Shown here: positions 1-7,921 of the stretch, piece by piece | Layout of the letters: every line of letters begins with the position of its first letter | Position numbering within the stretch: the stretch's first letter is position 1 | Assembly (NCBI RefSeq): GCF_014836495.1 | Contig: NZ_JACSQT010000002.1 | Coordinates: forward strand, 310,001 to 374,000 | Reading direction: 5' to 3' | Origin: Cytobacillus stercorigallinarum | Lineage (GTDB): Bacteria > Bacillota > Bacilli > Bacillales > Cytobacillaceae | Length of the DNA: 64,000 bases | Notes under the pieces: generated by a model | Databases searched by the model: none | Seen by the model: only the letters and a program-made list of their open reading frames with translations | What the model was told of the DNA's origin: nothing | Position numbers and translations under genes: made by a program

Positions 1-1046
1 GTTTGTAATTGCGTGACTAAGTTATTTAAAATATCCTTTGCGTCTCCAACAAGCCCATAACTACAAGCGTAATTTCGGTTCATTCCTTGCCAATCGGCAT
101 CAATAGCAATATGAAGATTCGGCACTTCAACCTTCCAATTAGACGTTTCATTTCCTCTAAATCTCACACCGACACTAATTAACAAGTCCGCATTCTTGAG
201 CAATTCTTTCGTGCCTTGATAGGCAGCAAAATGACCAATGCATTGTGGATGATCTTCAGGGATGCTTCCTTTTCCAGATTGGCTCGTAATAACAGCAGCT
301 CCCAGCTGATTGGCCAATCTTGTTAACTCTTGGGATGCGTTTGCTGAAATGACACCTCCACCAGCCCAAATCACAGGACGCGTCGCTTTAGCAACCAATG
401 AGAGTACATCTTCAGGAATATATGTATTTGAGTTAACTTCGGGAGTTTTTACCGACCAGTCTTGTAGGTGCAGGTCAGGAATAATCGCAGATTGATAATC
501 AATGGGGATCTCTAACGAAACAGGGCCAGATGGGGCAGTTAGAGCAGTTACAACCGCTTGCCTTACCACTGCTTTTGCTTGATTCGGCACTCTTAAGCGC
601 ATCGCTTGTTTAGAGCATCCTTCTAACATTGATAATTGATCTTTACATTCATGAATATAGCCACGGCCAGTACCTAAATAGGTTGATGCCACTTCACCAG
701 TTAGGTGGAGAAGTGGTACACCTGCTGCCCAAGCTTCAACAAGTGCGCCAGCTGCATTACCTGCGCCTGTTCCTGTACTCGTAATGACAACACCAAGCTT
801 TCCTGTCACACGTGCATAGCCATCGGCCATATTCACCGCTCCACTTTCACCACGTGCACACACAAGATGGATGCTTCCTTCTCGTAAAATGGCATCATAA
901 ATTGGCATATTATGTATACTTACAATACCAAACGCTGTCGTTACACCCGCTCTAACAAGCTCTTGAACAACCGCATCAGCAACGGTAAAGTTCATTTCTG
1001 AGTTTTCTGTTAACTCTGCTTGCTCCATTTGCTTTGTTTCTGTCAT
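1..1046 (-). CDS. ThDP-dependent enzyme, acetolactate synthase family (3' end cut off)
   Basis: The reading frame opens with ATG at 1046 and runs off the left window edge, so about 348 N-terminal residues are visible. They show the ThDP N-terminal (PYR) domain with a glutamate in GESGAVNMADGYAR and the TSTGTGAGN stretch, then the start of the central domain (PVIWAGGGV). Acetolactate synthase, benzoylformate decarboxylase, oxalyl-CoA decarboxylase and cyclohexane-1,2-dione hydrolase share this architecture. The C-terminal ThDP-binding domain is not in the window, so the reaction cannot be named. The gene follows the SDR by 27 bases and is probably the third gene of a VOC-SDR-ThDP operon, which points to catabolism rather than branched-chain amino acid synthesis (inference). 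Confidence 0.85.
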   Translation of the reverse strand, partial: MTETKQMEQAELTENSEMNFTVADAVVQELVRAGVTTAFGIVSIHNMPIYDAILREGSIHLVCARGESGAVNMADGYARVTGKLGVVITSTGTGAGNAAGALVEAWAAGVPLLHLTGEVASTYLGTGRGYIHECKDQLSMLEGCSKQAMRLRVPNQAKAVVRQAVVTALTAPSGPVSLEIPIDYQSAIIPDLHLQDWSVKTPEVNSNTYIPEDVLSLVAKATRPVIWAGGGVISANASQELTRLANQLGAAVITSQSGKGSIPEDHPQCIGHFAAYQGTKELLKNADLLISVGVRFRGNETSNWKVEVPNLHIAIDADWQGMNRNYACSYGLVGDAKDILNNLVTQLQ

Positions 1047-1073
1047 TAGTATCTTCCTACCTTTTTTGTATAT

Positions 1074-1865
1074 TTATAATGCCTTTCCTAATGCACCTGC
1101 TGTTTCAATAGTTGAACCAGCGACATAGCTTGCGTGTTTGGATGCTAAAAATAAAATCACACTAGCTACTTCTTCTGCTTCTCCCACACGTCCTAGTGGG
1201 ATATTTCTTTTCTTCGCTAAGTCTGCATAATAACTTTCCGGATCCATGTCGGGTGCATTCTTTTTCCTTCTTCTTTCCCATTGATCCGTTCTAATTAAGC
1301 CAAGACTTACTGAATTTACAAGAATATTATCACTCGCCAGTTCTTGAGATAATGTTTTACTTAAATTAAGTAATCCTGCTCTTGTTGCAGCTGTTGCGAT
1401 CATATGTCTCTCAGGTTCTTTCGCGAGCGTAGCATTTATATTGATTATGCGACCGCCACCACGCTCAACTAAGTATGGATGAACAGCTTTTACAGCGTGG
1501 ATGATAGCAAAATACTTTAATTGAATTTGTTGTTCCCATTGTTCATCAGTGACATCAAAGAAATGTCCCATCACACTTTGCCCAGCTGCATTGACTAAAA
1601 TATCAATACCCGAAAACTTTTCTGCTGTACCTTTGACAAAACGCTGTACATCTTCTTTATTCGTTACATCACATGTTTCGGCAAAAATGCTGTTAGCAGA
1701 TCCTAAATCTGTTAAATGCTTCTCTGCCATATTTTTTCTTCTTTCATCTCTACCACAAATAGCGACTTTAGCACCTTCAGCTAGAAACATCTCAGCCGTC
1801 TTCAATCCAACACCTGAGGTACCACCCATAATAATTGCTACTTTATTTTTTAATCCTAAATCCAT
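1074..1865 (-). CDS. SDR-family protein with substituted catalytic triad
   Basis: This 263-aa protein has the Rossmann cofactor motif GGTSGVG (residues 14-20), NAAG at 92-95 and the C-terminal SDR pattern, so the fold is clear. The usual Ser-Tyr-Lys triad is absent: aligning the strand 4/5 region places Ala145, Thr158 and Arg162 (TAATRAGL) where Ser, Tyr and Lys are expected. It may bind NAD(P) and a substrate but use other chemistry, or be non-catalytic. It starts at ATG with AAAGGAAG 6 bases upstream and lies between the VOC dioxygenase-like gene (27-base gap) and the ThDP enzyme gene, apparently in one operon. Confidence 0.85.
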   Translation of the reverse strand: MDLGLKNKVAIIMGGTSGVGLKTAEMFLAEGAKVAICGRDERRKNMAEKHLTDLGSANSIFAETCDVTNKEDVQRFVKGTAEKFSGIDILVNAAGQSVMGHFFDVTDEQWEQQIQLKYFAIIHAVKAVHPYLVERGGGRIININATLAKEPERHMIATAATRAGLLNLSKTLSQELASDNILVNSVSLGLIRTDQWERRRKKNAPDMDPESYYADLAKKRNIPLGRVGEAEEVASVILFLASKHASYVAGSTIETAGALGKAL

Positions 1866-1892
1866 TACATTCTTCCTTTCTCAAGTAAGCCA

Positions 1893-2807
1893 TTAAATCA
1901 ATGATTGTAATTTTGCCCAGCCTGGATCTGGTTTTCCCCCCATTGCTGCCCGTGCTTCTTTAGATGGCGGTCCGGCGATTCCCCACTGATCCATTAAGTG
2001 TGGTACACGCTTCCATACTCTTGCTTTCCATTCTGCTTCGTCCTCAATCGTTTCAAGATAACAAGTGTATTCCATGACAAAATTACCCGGGTCCTTGAAA
2101 TAGCAAAAGATATTATCTCCTGGGCCGTGCCTACCTGGTCCCCATAGTTCACTAAATCCCGCTTTACGCACATTAGCAATGCCACGCATTACTTCATCTA
2201 CTGTGTCAACTTCATAAGCAATATGATTAACAGATGCATGACCTTCTTGATTAAAAGCAATGGAGTGATGTTTTCGATTACAACGTAAGAACACCATTTT
2301 ATCTTCGCTCCAGTCCGTCACTTTAAAGCCAAGAATATCTGTATAAAATTCTGTAATCATTTGTAAATCAGCTGTATTCATTACGACATGATTGAGCTTC
2401 ACTGGGTCTACATTTTTTTGATTCCAAATGGATGTATGAATTTCAACCCATGTTGATAATTCAATTACACGATTTTCCGGATCAGCAAAGCGGAGGCCAT
2501 AACCTATACCTTCTTCATCTAAATAGCCGGGTGCCTGAACAATCGGTACGCCTTTTTCTTGTAAATATTCTGCAGCACGGTCAACCGCATGCTTATCCAC
2601 CATGCCAAATGCGATATGATGAAGAGCACTTCTGTCGCCACTGTGTAAACTTAGAATATGATTTTCAGGTCCTGCTCCTCTGAAATAAACCGTTTGTTCA
2701 TCCTCAGCCGTTTTGTCTAATCCCCAAACTTTTTCATAAAAGGCAGCTTGTTCTTCAATGTTCGGAGTAATGAGACTGATATGTCTTAAATGGGTAATAC
2801 CAATCAT
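1893..2807 (-). CDS. Two-domain VOC protein, type I extradiol dioxygenase-like
   Basis: A 304-aa protein with two vicinal-oxygen-chelate modules (about 5-120 and 136-250), the length and layout of catechol 2,3-dioxygenase and BphC. The C-terminal module carries the expected 2-His-1-carboxylate iron site: His140 (KLNHVV), His195 (VNHIAY) and Glu246 (VMEYTC). It probably opens a dihydroxylated aromatic ring or acts on a related diol; the substrate is unknown. GAGGAGG precedes the ATG by a good distance. It is the first gene of the operon with the SDR and ThDP enzyme. The leader holds an inverted repeat (2831-2837/2852-2858). Confidence 0.85.
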   Translation of the reverse strand: MIGITHLRHISLITPNIEEQAAFYEKVWGLDKTAEDEQTVYFRGAGPENHILSLHSGDRSALHHIAFGMVDKHAVDRAAEYLQEKGVPIVQAPGYLDEEGIGYGLRFADPENRVIELSTWVEIHTSIWNQKNVDPVKLNHVVMNTADLQMITEFYTDILGFKVTDWSEDKMVFLRCNRKHHSIAFNQEGHASVNHIAYEVDTVDEVMRGIANVRKAGFSELWGPGRHGPGDNIFCYFKDPGNFVMEYTCYLETIEDEAEWKARVWKRVPHLMDQWGIAGPPSKEARAAMGGKPDPGWAKLQSLI

Positions 2808-2830
2808 TTTGAAACCTCCTCTATAAATAA

Positions 2831-2858
2831 AGCGAAATTTCGTGGTAAATGTTTCGCT
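2831..2858. promoter_or_regulatory. Inverted repeat in leader of VOC operon
   Basis: AGCGAAA at 2831-2837 is mirrored by TTTCGCT at 2852-2858. It lies 24 bases before the VOC start codon, next to GAAACA and GAAATTTC sequences. It could be a regulator site, perhaps for the nearby IclR protein, or an mRNA hairpin. Sequence symmetry is the only support. Confidence 0.35.
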
Positions 2859-2891
2859 CGTTACAAATTATTGGTGAATATAGTATGTTAA

Positions 2892-2936
2892 TAAAAATCG
2901 GTAAGGATAGACCATATGATATTGGCCTTCCTTACC
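2892..2936 (-). terminator. Intrinsic terminator after cupin gene
   Basis: On the minus strand GGTAAGGA (2936-2929) pairs with TCCTTACC (2907-2900) and is followed by GATTTTTATT. It separates the cupin gene from the VOC-SDR-ThDP operon. Confidence 0.75.
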
Positions 2937-2944
2937 TCACTTCA

Positions 2945-3478
2945 TTATTTGTCTGCAATAATTGCTTCTCTTTCTTTCGCTCTTTGAAGACGAAGTTCTT
3001 CTAATTCGCTCCCTTTTACGTAAGTTGGCAAATTCGGTTTAACAGCACCAAGCATAACTAACATTAATGCTTCTTCGTCACCATCATTATGAATCCCACG
3101 ATAGACACCAGGTGGTGAACTGATACAATCACGCTCATTTAAACGAATTTCATGAACCTCATCACTATCTACTTCTTGAATCAGCGCTTTTACGCTTCCT
3201 TTAATAATAAAGAAAACTTCTTCAACATCATCATGTAAATGCAATGGTCCAATACACCCTGCAGGTAATACCATCGTGCTTAATGTAAAATGCTCAGCTG
3301 CAATAACATTAGAATCAGCATTTGCAGTGGCTCCACGACCAATATATCTCATTTGTGCTCTTTTAAATCTTGGGTCAATTTCTTCTTGGAATTTAAGAAC
3401 ATTCCAATCTAATGAACGATCCTGTAATCTTGCTACATGCTTCTTTTCAAATTCTTTAATATCAATTGCCATTTTCAA
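2945..3478 (-). CDS. Cupin-domain protein
   Basis: Single-cupin protein of up to 177 aa. Cupin motif 1 is seen around residues 74-94, with His80, His82 and a Glu three to four residues later (LHLHDDVEEVFF). Motif 2 ends with His130 (PPGVYRGIHNDG). These residues form a mononuclear metal site, so a dioxygenase, isomerase or sugar-acid enzyme is possible. The frame opens at TTG 3478; ATG at 3472 is an alternative, with GGAG 10 bases upstream. The gene is monocistronic between its own palindrome-bearing promoter region and a terminator. The palindrome suggests control together with the neighbouring hydrolase and transporter. Confidence 0.8.
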   Translation of the reverse strand: MKMAIDIKEFEKKHVARLQDRSLDWNVLKFQEEIDPRFKRAQMRYIGRGATANADSNVIAAEHFTLSTMVLPAGCIGPLHLHDDVEEVFFIIKGSVKALIQEVDSDEVHEIRLNERDCISSPPGVYRGIHNDGDEEALMLVMLGAVKPNLPTYVKGSELEELRLQRAKEREAIIADK

Positions 3479-3501
3479 AACACTCCTTTATGTTTTATAT
3501 T

Positions 3502-3516
3502 AGAAACACTGTTTCT
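3502..3516. promoter_or_regulatory. Perfect palindrome, candidate IclR operator
   Basis: AGAAACA-C-TGTTTCT is a perfect 7-bp-arm palindrome 24 bases before the cupin start. It has the form of sites bound by KdgR-type IclR regulators. A related AAAACA-T-TGTTTT site lies in front of the alpha/beta hydrolase. An IclR gene is 2 kb away. Binding is inferred. Confidence 0.5.
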
Positions 3517-3603
3517 CCTATAAATCAATTTTAAAATCTGTTAACAAAAAAGTCAACAAATTTTGAGAAAATTTTAAAAAGATAAATAGTTGAAATCAAA
3601 CAA

Positions 3604-4875
3604 TTAACTTACTATTGACTGATTATTATGAATAACCCTTAACTCAGCTGATTCACGTTTAAGTGTAAATAAATAAGCAACAAAACCTAAAGCAGAGGCA
3701 AAAATTAAAACAATGATTGACGTCCCAAAGTCTCCGTTAGATAGATCTCGTAAATATCCCATAATATAACTGGCAAAACCACCCATAATATTAGTGAATC
3801 CCATCATACCTGCTGCTCTCCCAGCGGTTTCAGGTGTAGAGAATTTCACAATAAACAAATTACTTAGATGGAAGACCCCACCTTGTGTTCCCATAGCTAA
3901 TCCCATGCATATACCAGCAATGATCGCGTTAGGTGACATAATGCCACCACATAAAAAGATCGTGGTTAATGCAAATAAAATGGTCGCCATAAGGCTTGGA
4001 CGGTTTGTCTTATCTGATAAGTACCCACAAATAAGGACAAATCCTAAAGCAAATAACCAAGATAATGATGTAATACTACTCATCGCTTCCCTCGAAAAGT
4101 CTTTCGCTTCAATTAAATAAGTAGGTAACCAGATACTTATACCAAAAAATAAAAAGGAAGACATCAGCATTCCAAACCATACAATCCAGTAACGATAGTC
4201 TTGGGCAAAACTTTTCGATTCATCTTTTTTATCAACCGGGTTTTTCTCACGTATATAGGAAAGCTCATCATGTGTAATCCCTTTATGCTCTTCTGGTGTA
4301 TCTCTAGTAAGAAAATAAAAAAGTGGCAGTACAAGCAATAAGTTAAAAGCAGCGAGTAAGAAGAATGCAGCTTGCCAATGGAGACTAGCAATGATGGCGG
4401 TTAGCATTAAAGCACCCACAGCCGGACCTAAATAGTTACCAGATAACCATGATGCTTGTGCTTTTCCTAATTCTTTATAATGAAACCAGTTAGCAATGAA
4501 TTTTCCACACACAGGAATCATCATACCCTCACCAAGGCCAAGAACGATTCTTGATAAGATAAACATCTCATATGTAGTTGATAAGCCAGCGGTAATCATC
4601 GTTATGGTCCAAACAACTAATCCTAACATTGCTGTTTTTCTGGCACCTAGTTTATCAATAATCACACCCCAGAATAGGTTTGATACAGCATAAGCAATTG
4701 TGAATATAAATGTGATAAAACCAATCTTGGCATTTTCACCAGTAATGCCTAAATCACTAAGAAAATCAGCATCTGTTTGAATAATAGAAATACCGAGCTT
4801 ATCAATTTGGCCAAAAAACCAAAAGAAGAATATCGGTACAGCAATATACAACCATCTTTTCTTTCCTGTTAACAT
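3604..4875 (-). CDS. MFS transporter, anion:cation symporter type
   Basis: A 423-aa integral membrane protein with about 12 predicted helices and the MFS loop motif (GVIIDKLGARKTAML, near residues 70-84; its repeat GYLSDKTNR lies in the second half). It resembles the phthalate/glucarate/4-hydroxyphenylacetate carriers that take up organic acids with protons. It stands alone between the cupin and IclR genes, with a strong sigma-A promoter and a 12-bp inverted repeat just after the -10 box. It is the likely uptake system for the substrate of the surrounding catabolic genes (inference). The start is ATG with GGAGGG upstream. Confidence 0.85.
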   Translation of the reverse strand: MLTGKKRWLYIAVPIFFFWFFGQIDKLGISIIQTDADFLSDLGITGENAKIGFITFIFTIAYAVSNLFWGVIIDKLGARKTAMLGLVVWTITMITAGLSTTYEMFILSRIVLGLGEGMMIPVCGKFIANWFHYKELGKAQASWLSGNYLGPAVGALMLTAIIASLHWQAAFFLLAAFNLLLVLPLFYFLTRDTPEEHKGITHDELSYIREKNPVDKKDESKSFAQDYRYWIVWFGMLMSSFLFFGISIWLPTYLIEAKDFSREAMSSITSLSWLFALGFVLICGYLSDKTNRPSLMATILFALTTIFLCGGIMSPNAIIAGICMGLAMGTQGGVFHLSNLFIVKFSTPETAGRAAGMMGFTNIMGGFASYIMGYLRDLSNGDFGTSIIVLIFASALGFVAYLFTLKRESAELRVIHNNQSIVS

Positions 4876-4952
4876 CCTTTACCCTCCTATAATATGCTGG
4901 AAAAAATCACTAACTATAAAAAGTCACCCCCATTAAAATATCTATCCATTCA

Positions 4953-4982
4953 AAACTTTGTTTTTTATACAAAACAAAGTTT
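4953..4982. promoter_or_regulatory. 12-bp inverted repeat overlapping MFS transcription start
   Basis: AAACTTTGTTTT (4953-4964) and AAAACAAAGTTT (4971-4982) form a perfect 12-bp inverted repeat with a 6-base spacer. It starts 5 bases downstream of the -10 box, an ideal repressor position. The TGTTTT/AAAACA half-sites also occur in the palindromes before the hydrolase and cupin genes. It is a candidate IclR operator. Confidence 0.5.
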
Positions 4983-4987
4983 ATATA

Positions 4988-5016
4988 ATCTTAAAATTTT
5001 TAAAAAATTTTGTCAA
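4988..5016 (-). promoter_or_regulatory. Sigma-A promoter of MFS gene
   Basis: Minus-strand TTGACA (5016-5011), a 17-base spacer and TAAGAT (4993-4988). The -35 is a consensus match and the spacing is ideal; the -10 is acceptable. Confidence 0.6.
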
Positions 5017-5373
5017 TACAGATTCTTATAAATTAAAACTATTTTCACTATACTTATACAGAAAATTATTTCATCTTAAGTGAGTTTGCTTCCTCTATTA
5101 GTTAGGGCATATCAGTTAAAGCAGCCATAAACCTTAGTAAATTTAAAGAGATAAATGACACTTTATGATAGGATTTCAATATTATTTCTAGCGAATCTAT
5201 TCATTTAATGACTTTTTTATTGGGGACTACTTATAAAAGGAGAGACAAATGAAGGGTTTCTAATGCATCGTTCATCTAGTAGTTTAAACTTTTACCTACT
5301 AGGGCGAAATTGTCCAGAGGTGAAATAAGCAATGGAAAAAACTTCGTTTAAAAGAAAGAGAATAATTCCAATA

Positions 5374-5401
5374 CAAAAAACCCGAATCCATTAGATTCGG
5401 G
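5374..5401 (-). terminator. Intrinsic terminator after IclR gene
   Basis: CCCGAATC (5381-5388) pairs with GATTCGGG (5394-5401). Transcribed from the minus strand it is followed by a run of six T. It lies 30 bases beyond the IclR stop codon. Confidence 0.85.
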
Positions 5402-5430
5402 TACAACAATTGTTCGAGTCTTCTAGTGAA

Positions 5431-6207
5431 TTAATTTCCAATAAGACCCGATAATTGTTTAGATATTTCAAGTATTTTCGGTAGGGCTACTTTTTCGATA
5501 AAATCATTCTGATAGGTAACATCAGTGGCGACAATATTAATAGCTGCCACTACTTTTCCGCTACGATCATATATTGGTGCCGCTACCGATTGAATGCCTT
5601 GATGGAATTCACCTAAAGAAATAGCATAACCATTTTTCCTAATTGTTTCTAATTCTTCAAAGAAGCCAGGTAAATCAGTTTGCGTTTTTTCTGTATACGG
5701 TTTTAAGTTTGATCCATACACTATTTCACGTAGCTTTGCTTCTGGCTGCATAGCTAATAGAAGCTTACCATTAGCTGTTGCATGTGCTGGCAATCTTAAA
5801 CCGATATTTACATTAATGGCAGATACGCCGCGAACAGGTGCACTGCCTATGTATACGACTTCATAATCATCTAATATCGATAAATGACATGACGCTCCAG
5901 TTGTATCACGGAGCGTATCCAAATAAGGTTGAATGATTTCAGGTAAGTTTAAACTATTTAAATAAGCAAACCCTAGCTCAAGCACTTTTGGTGTTAAGCT
6001 ATAGCGCTTTGTATGTTCATCTTGATGTAAGTAACCTAACGTTTGCAATGTATAGAGTAAACGGTATGGTACAGTACGACTTACATTTAATTCTTTCGCA
6101 ATTTCAGCTAAAGACATCGTTGAACGTCCGCCGTTGAATAGTTTCAAAATTTCTAATCCTCTGACTAATGAATTGGCATTATATCGCTCTTTTTCACCGT
6201 TAGCCAC
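5431..6207 (-). CDS. IclR-family transcriptional regulator
   Basis: A 258-aa protein of typical IclR length. The N-terminal winged helix-turn-helix (about 12-75: MSLAEIAKELNVSRTVPYRL) is followed by the IclR effector domain (about 90-255; GVSAINVNIG, HATANGKLLL). Such proteins act as dimers or tetramers on palindromic operators and sense small organic acids or sugars. It follows the alpha/beta hydrolase gene in the same direction (83-base gap from the hydrolase stop) and may be co-transcribed with it. It is the best candidate regulator of the cupin, MFS and hydrolase genes, whose upstream regions carry similar palindromes. Confidence 0.9.
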   Translation of the reverse strand: MANGEKERYNANSLVRGLEILKLFNGGRSTMSLAEIAKELNVSRTVPYRLLYTLQTLGYLHQDEHTKRYSLTPKVLELGFAYLNSLNLPEIIQPYLDTLRDTTGASCHLSILDDYEVVYIGSAPVRGVSAINVNIGLRLPAHATANGKLLLAMQPEAKLREIVYGSNLKPYTEKTQTDLPGFFEELETIRKNGYAISLGEFHQGIQSVAAPIYDRSGKVVAAINIVATDVTYQNDFIEKVALPKILEISKQLSGLIGN

Positions 6208-6290
6208 TCCATCACCCCACTTTCCCAGTAAATACTATATTACTATTTTAACAAAAAATCGTTGAAAAAGATATTAAGAATCATTTTCGT

Positions 6291-7094
6291 TTATATATTT
6301 ACAGGATTTTGCAGAAATTTCCGTACAGCTTCATTAAAAGATGCCGGATCCTCTTGATAGCATAGATGACCTGTATTAGGGATAATGACCAACTGCGATT
6401 CAGCAATCGCTTGATGGAAGATTTCTGCTTCCTCAACAGGAGTTGCCTTATCAAATTCACCACATATTATTAAAGTTGGCGTCGTTATGCTCCCATAAAT
6501 ATCTGTGTGATCCAAAGAATATAAAGAGTTAGCAACCGAGATATACCCTTTCGGTCGAACTTGTGCCATAATTCTTTCTGCTTCTTTCACTACCTCCAGA
6601 TTAGGTTCTGGCGCTAACAATTCCCTTACTCTTTGTTTTGCTAGTTCTTCTCCTGTTAGATTTGACACATTATAAACTCTTCTAGTTAACTTTTTCCTGT
6701 TCTCTTCTTCACTATTCCCAGCAGCCCCTCGTGTTGGATCAGCAATAATGAGTAATTCAACTCGATCTTTAAAACGATAGGTAAAATCTATTGCAATGGC
6801 AGAGCCCATGGAATGACCAAGTAAGTAAAATTTCTGTAATCCTAATGCATCGACGAATTGCTTAAGTACATCAGCAAATTGCTGGAAACTTGTAAACTCT
6901 TCTTCCGGATCACTACTTTGCCCATAACCTGGTGCATCCCATACAAATACTTGAAAGTCATCTGATAAACCTTCTAATTGTTTTGTCCACGACTGAGAAT
7001 TATTACCCAACCCGTGTAAAATAATAAGCGGCTTTCCTTCGCCCTTCACCCTATAATGAATCTTCATTTCTTCACTTACTCTTATGATAGGCAT
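6291..7094 (-). CDS. Alpha/beta hydrolase (lactonase / C-C hydrolase type)
   Basis: The chosen ATG (7094) has GAGGAGG 6 bases upstream. An upstream in-frame ATG at 7169 lacks such a site and would overlap the palindrome. The 267-aa product has the oxyanion HGLG (27-30), the nucleophile elbow GHSMG with Ser95, a late Asp (CGEFDKATP) and His (NTGHLCY). It resembles 3-oxoadipate enol-lactonases and meta-cleavage-product hydrolases. Together with the extradiol-type VOC protein it suggests a ring-cleavage route, but the substrate cannot be read from the sequence. IclR follows downstream. Confidence 0.85.
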   Translation of the reverse strand: MPIIRVSEEMKIHYRVKGEGKPLIILHGLGNNSQSWTKQLEGLSDDFQVFVWDAPGYGQSSDPEEEFTSFQQFADVLKQFVDALGLQKFYLLGHSMGSAIAIDFTYRFKDRVELLIIADPTRGAAGNSEEENRKKLTRRVYNVSNLTGEELAKQRVRELLAPEPNLEVVKEAERIMAQVRPKGYISVANSLYSLDHTDIYGSITTPTLIICGEFDKATPVEEAEIFHQAIAESQLVIIPNTGHLCYQEDPASFNEAVRKFLQNPVNI

Positions 7095-7126
7095 TCTATT
7101 CCTCCTCTTCATTATGTTTCTATAAC

Positions 7127-7139
7127 AAAACATTGTTTT
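7127..7139. promoter_or_regulatory. Palindrome before hydrolase gene, candidate IclR operator
   Basis: AAAACA-T-TGTTTT, 33 bases before the hydrolase start. It shares the core RAAACA-N-TGTTTY with the palindrome at 3502-3516. A common regulator is inferred. Confidence 0.45.
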
Positions 7140-7290
7140 AATTTTAAATAGATACCCATCATTTGTCAATCATTATTCTAAATTTTTAGATATTTCACTA
7201 TTATCATGTACTATTTTTTCTTTTATTTTTTATGAGTAAACTCTATCAAACTAGGGTATGAATTTAATAATCAACTAGGAGGTGGAGAAT

Positions 7291-7749
7291 ATGCCTTGGA
7301 ATACGACAGATTATCCAGATTCATTCAAAAACTTAGAAACAGCGATAAAGAAAAAAGCCATCGAAATAGCTAACAGTCTCATACGTGATGGCTATAATGA
7401 AAGTCGTGCTATTCCAATTGCAATTGAACAAAGTAAGAAATGGTATAGAAATGCAGCAACGAAAGAACGAAACCAAATGATTCAATCATCTGACAGTGAT
7501 TTACAACCCGAAGGAAAAGCGGATAAAGATAAGAGTAGAAGAATTCAAGAAGGACAACATGTACTGCCCCATGATGATGGTTGGGCTATTACAACTGATC
7601 ATGGGAAAAAACCATCTGAGATACTTCCTACGAAAGCAGAAGCAGTAAAAAGGGCAAAAGAAATCGCTCAAAATAAAAAAACCCATCTTGTGATATATAA
7701 ACAAGATGGAACCATTGACGAGAAACATTCTTATGATATAGAAGAGTAA
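7291..7749 (+). CDS. DUF2188-containing protein (YdaT-like)
   Basis: A lone plus-strand gene. ATG 7291 follows AGGAGGTG at a normal distance; an in-frame GTG at 7282 lies inside that site. The 152-aa protein has an N-terminal helical module (MPWNTTDYPDSFKNL through the KKWYRNAA stretch, about 1-55), a charged linker and a C-terminal DUF2188 domain (about 85-150: VLPHDDGWAI, ALPT-like repeat, YDIEE end). DUF2188 proteins are small cytosolic proteins of unknown function; Bacillus YdaT is similar. It separates the IclR-linked genes from the alicyclic acid operon and is probably unrelated to either. Confidence 0.85.
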   Translation: MPWNTTDYPDSFKNLETAIKKKAIEIANSLIRDGYNESRAIPIAIEQSKKWYRNAATKERNQMIQSSDSDLQPEGKADKDKSRRIQEGQHVLPHDDGWAITTDHGKKPSEILPTKAEAVKRAKEIAQNKKTHLVIYKQDGTIDEKHSYDIEE

Positions 7750-7787
7750 CAGCACTTATTCTTCCTATCATAAGAATCTAAAAACAC

Positions 7788-7820
7788 AAACAAGCCGGAA
7801 AAGGTTTCGGCTTGTTTGGT
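7788..7820 (+). terminator. Terminator after ydaT-like gene
   Basis: AAACAAGCCG (7788-7797) pairs with CGGCTTGTTT (7808-7817), followed by GGT. The short T run makes this a moderate terminator. Confidence 0.6.
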
Positions 7821-7921
7821 ATGCTCCTAAACTCATTTACTAGTCTGCAAAGAAAATAACTACCCTTAATAACTTAGGCAGAAGGCTGCCCAATCGTTAT
7901 CCATTCATTACTTTTCTCTTG

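Larger units (their letters stand above)
4876..5430. other. Gene-free interval before the MFS gene
   Basis: This 555-base interval contains the MFS promoter and operator-like repeat (4953-5016) at one end and the terminator of the IclR gene (5374-5401) at the other. I see no credible coding frame or RNA in between. Confidence 0.6.

Noticed and set aside
7094..7169. Longer start for the alpha/beta hydrolase
   Set aside because: The 25-residue extension is not protein-like, lacks a binding site and covers the candidate operator; GAGGAGG precedes ATG 7094.
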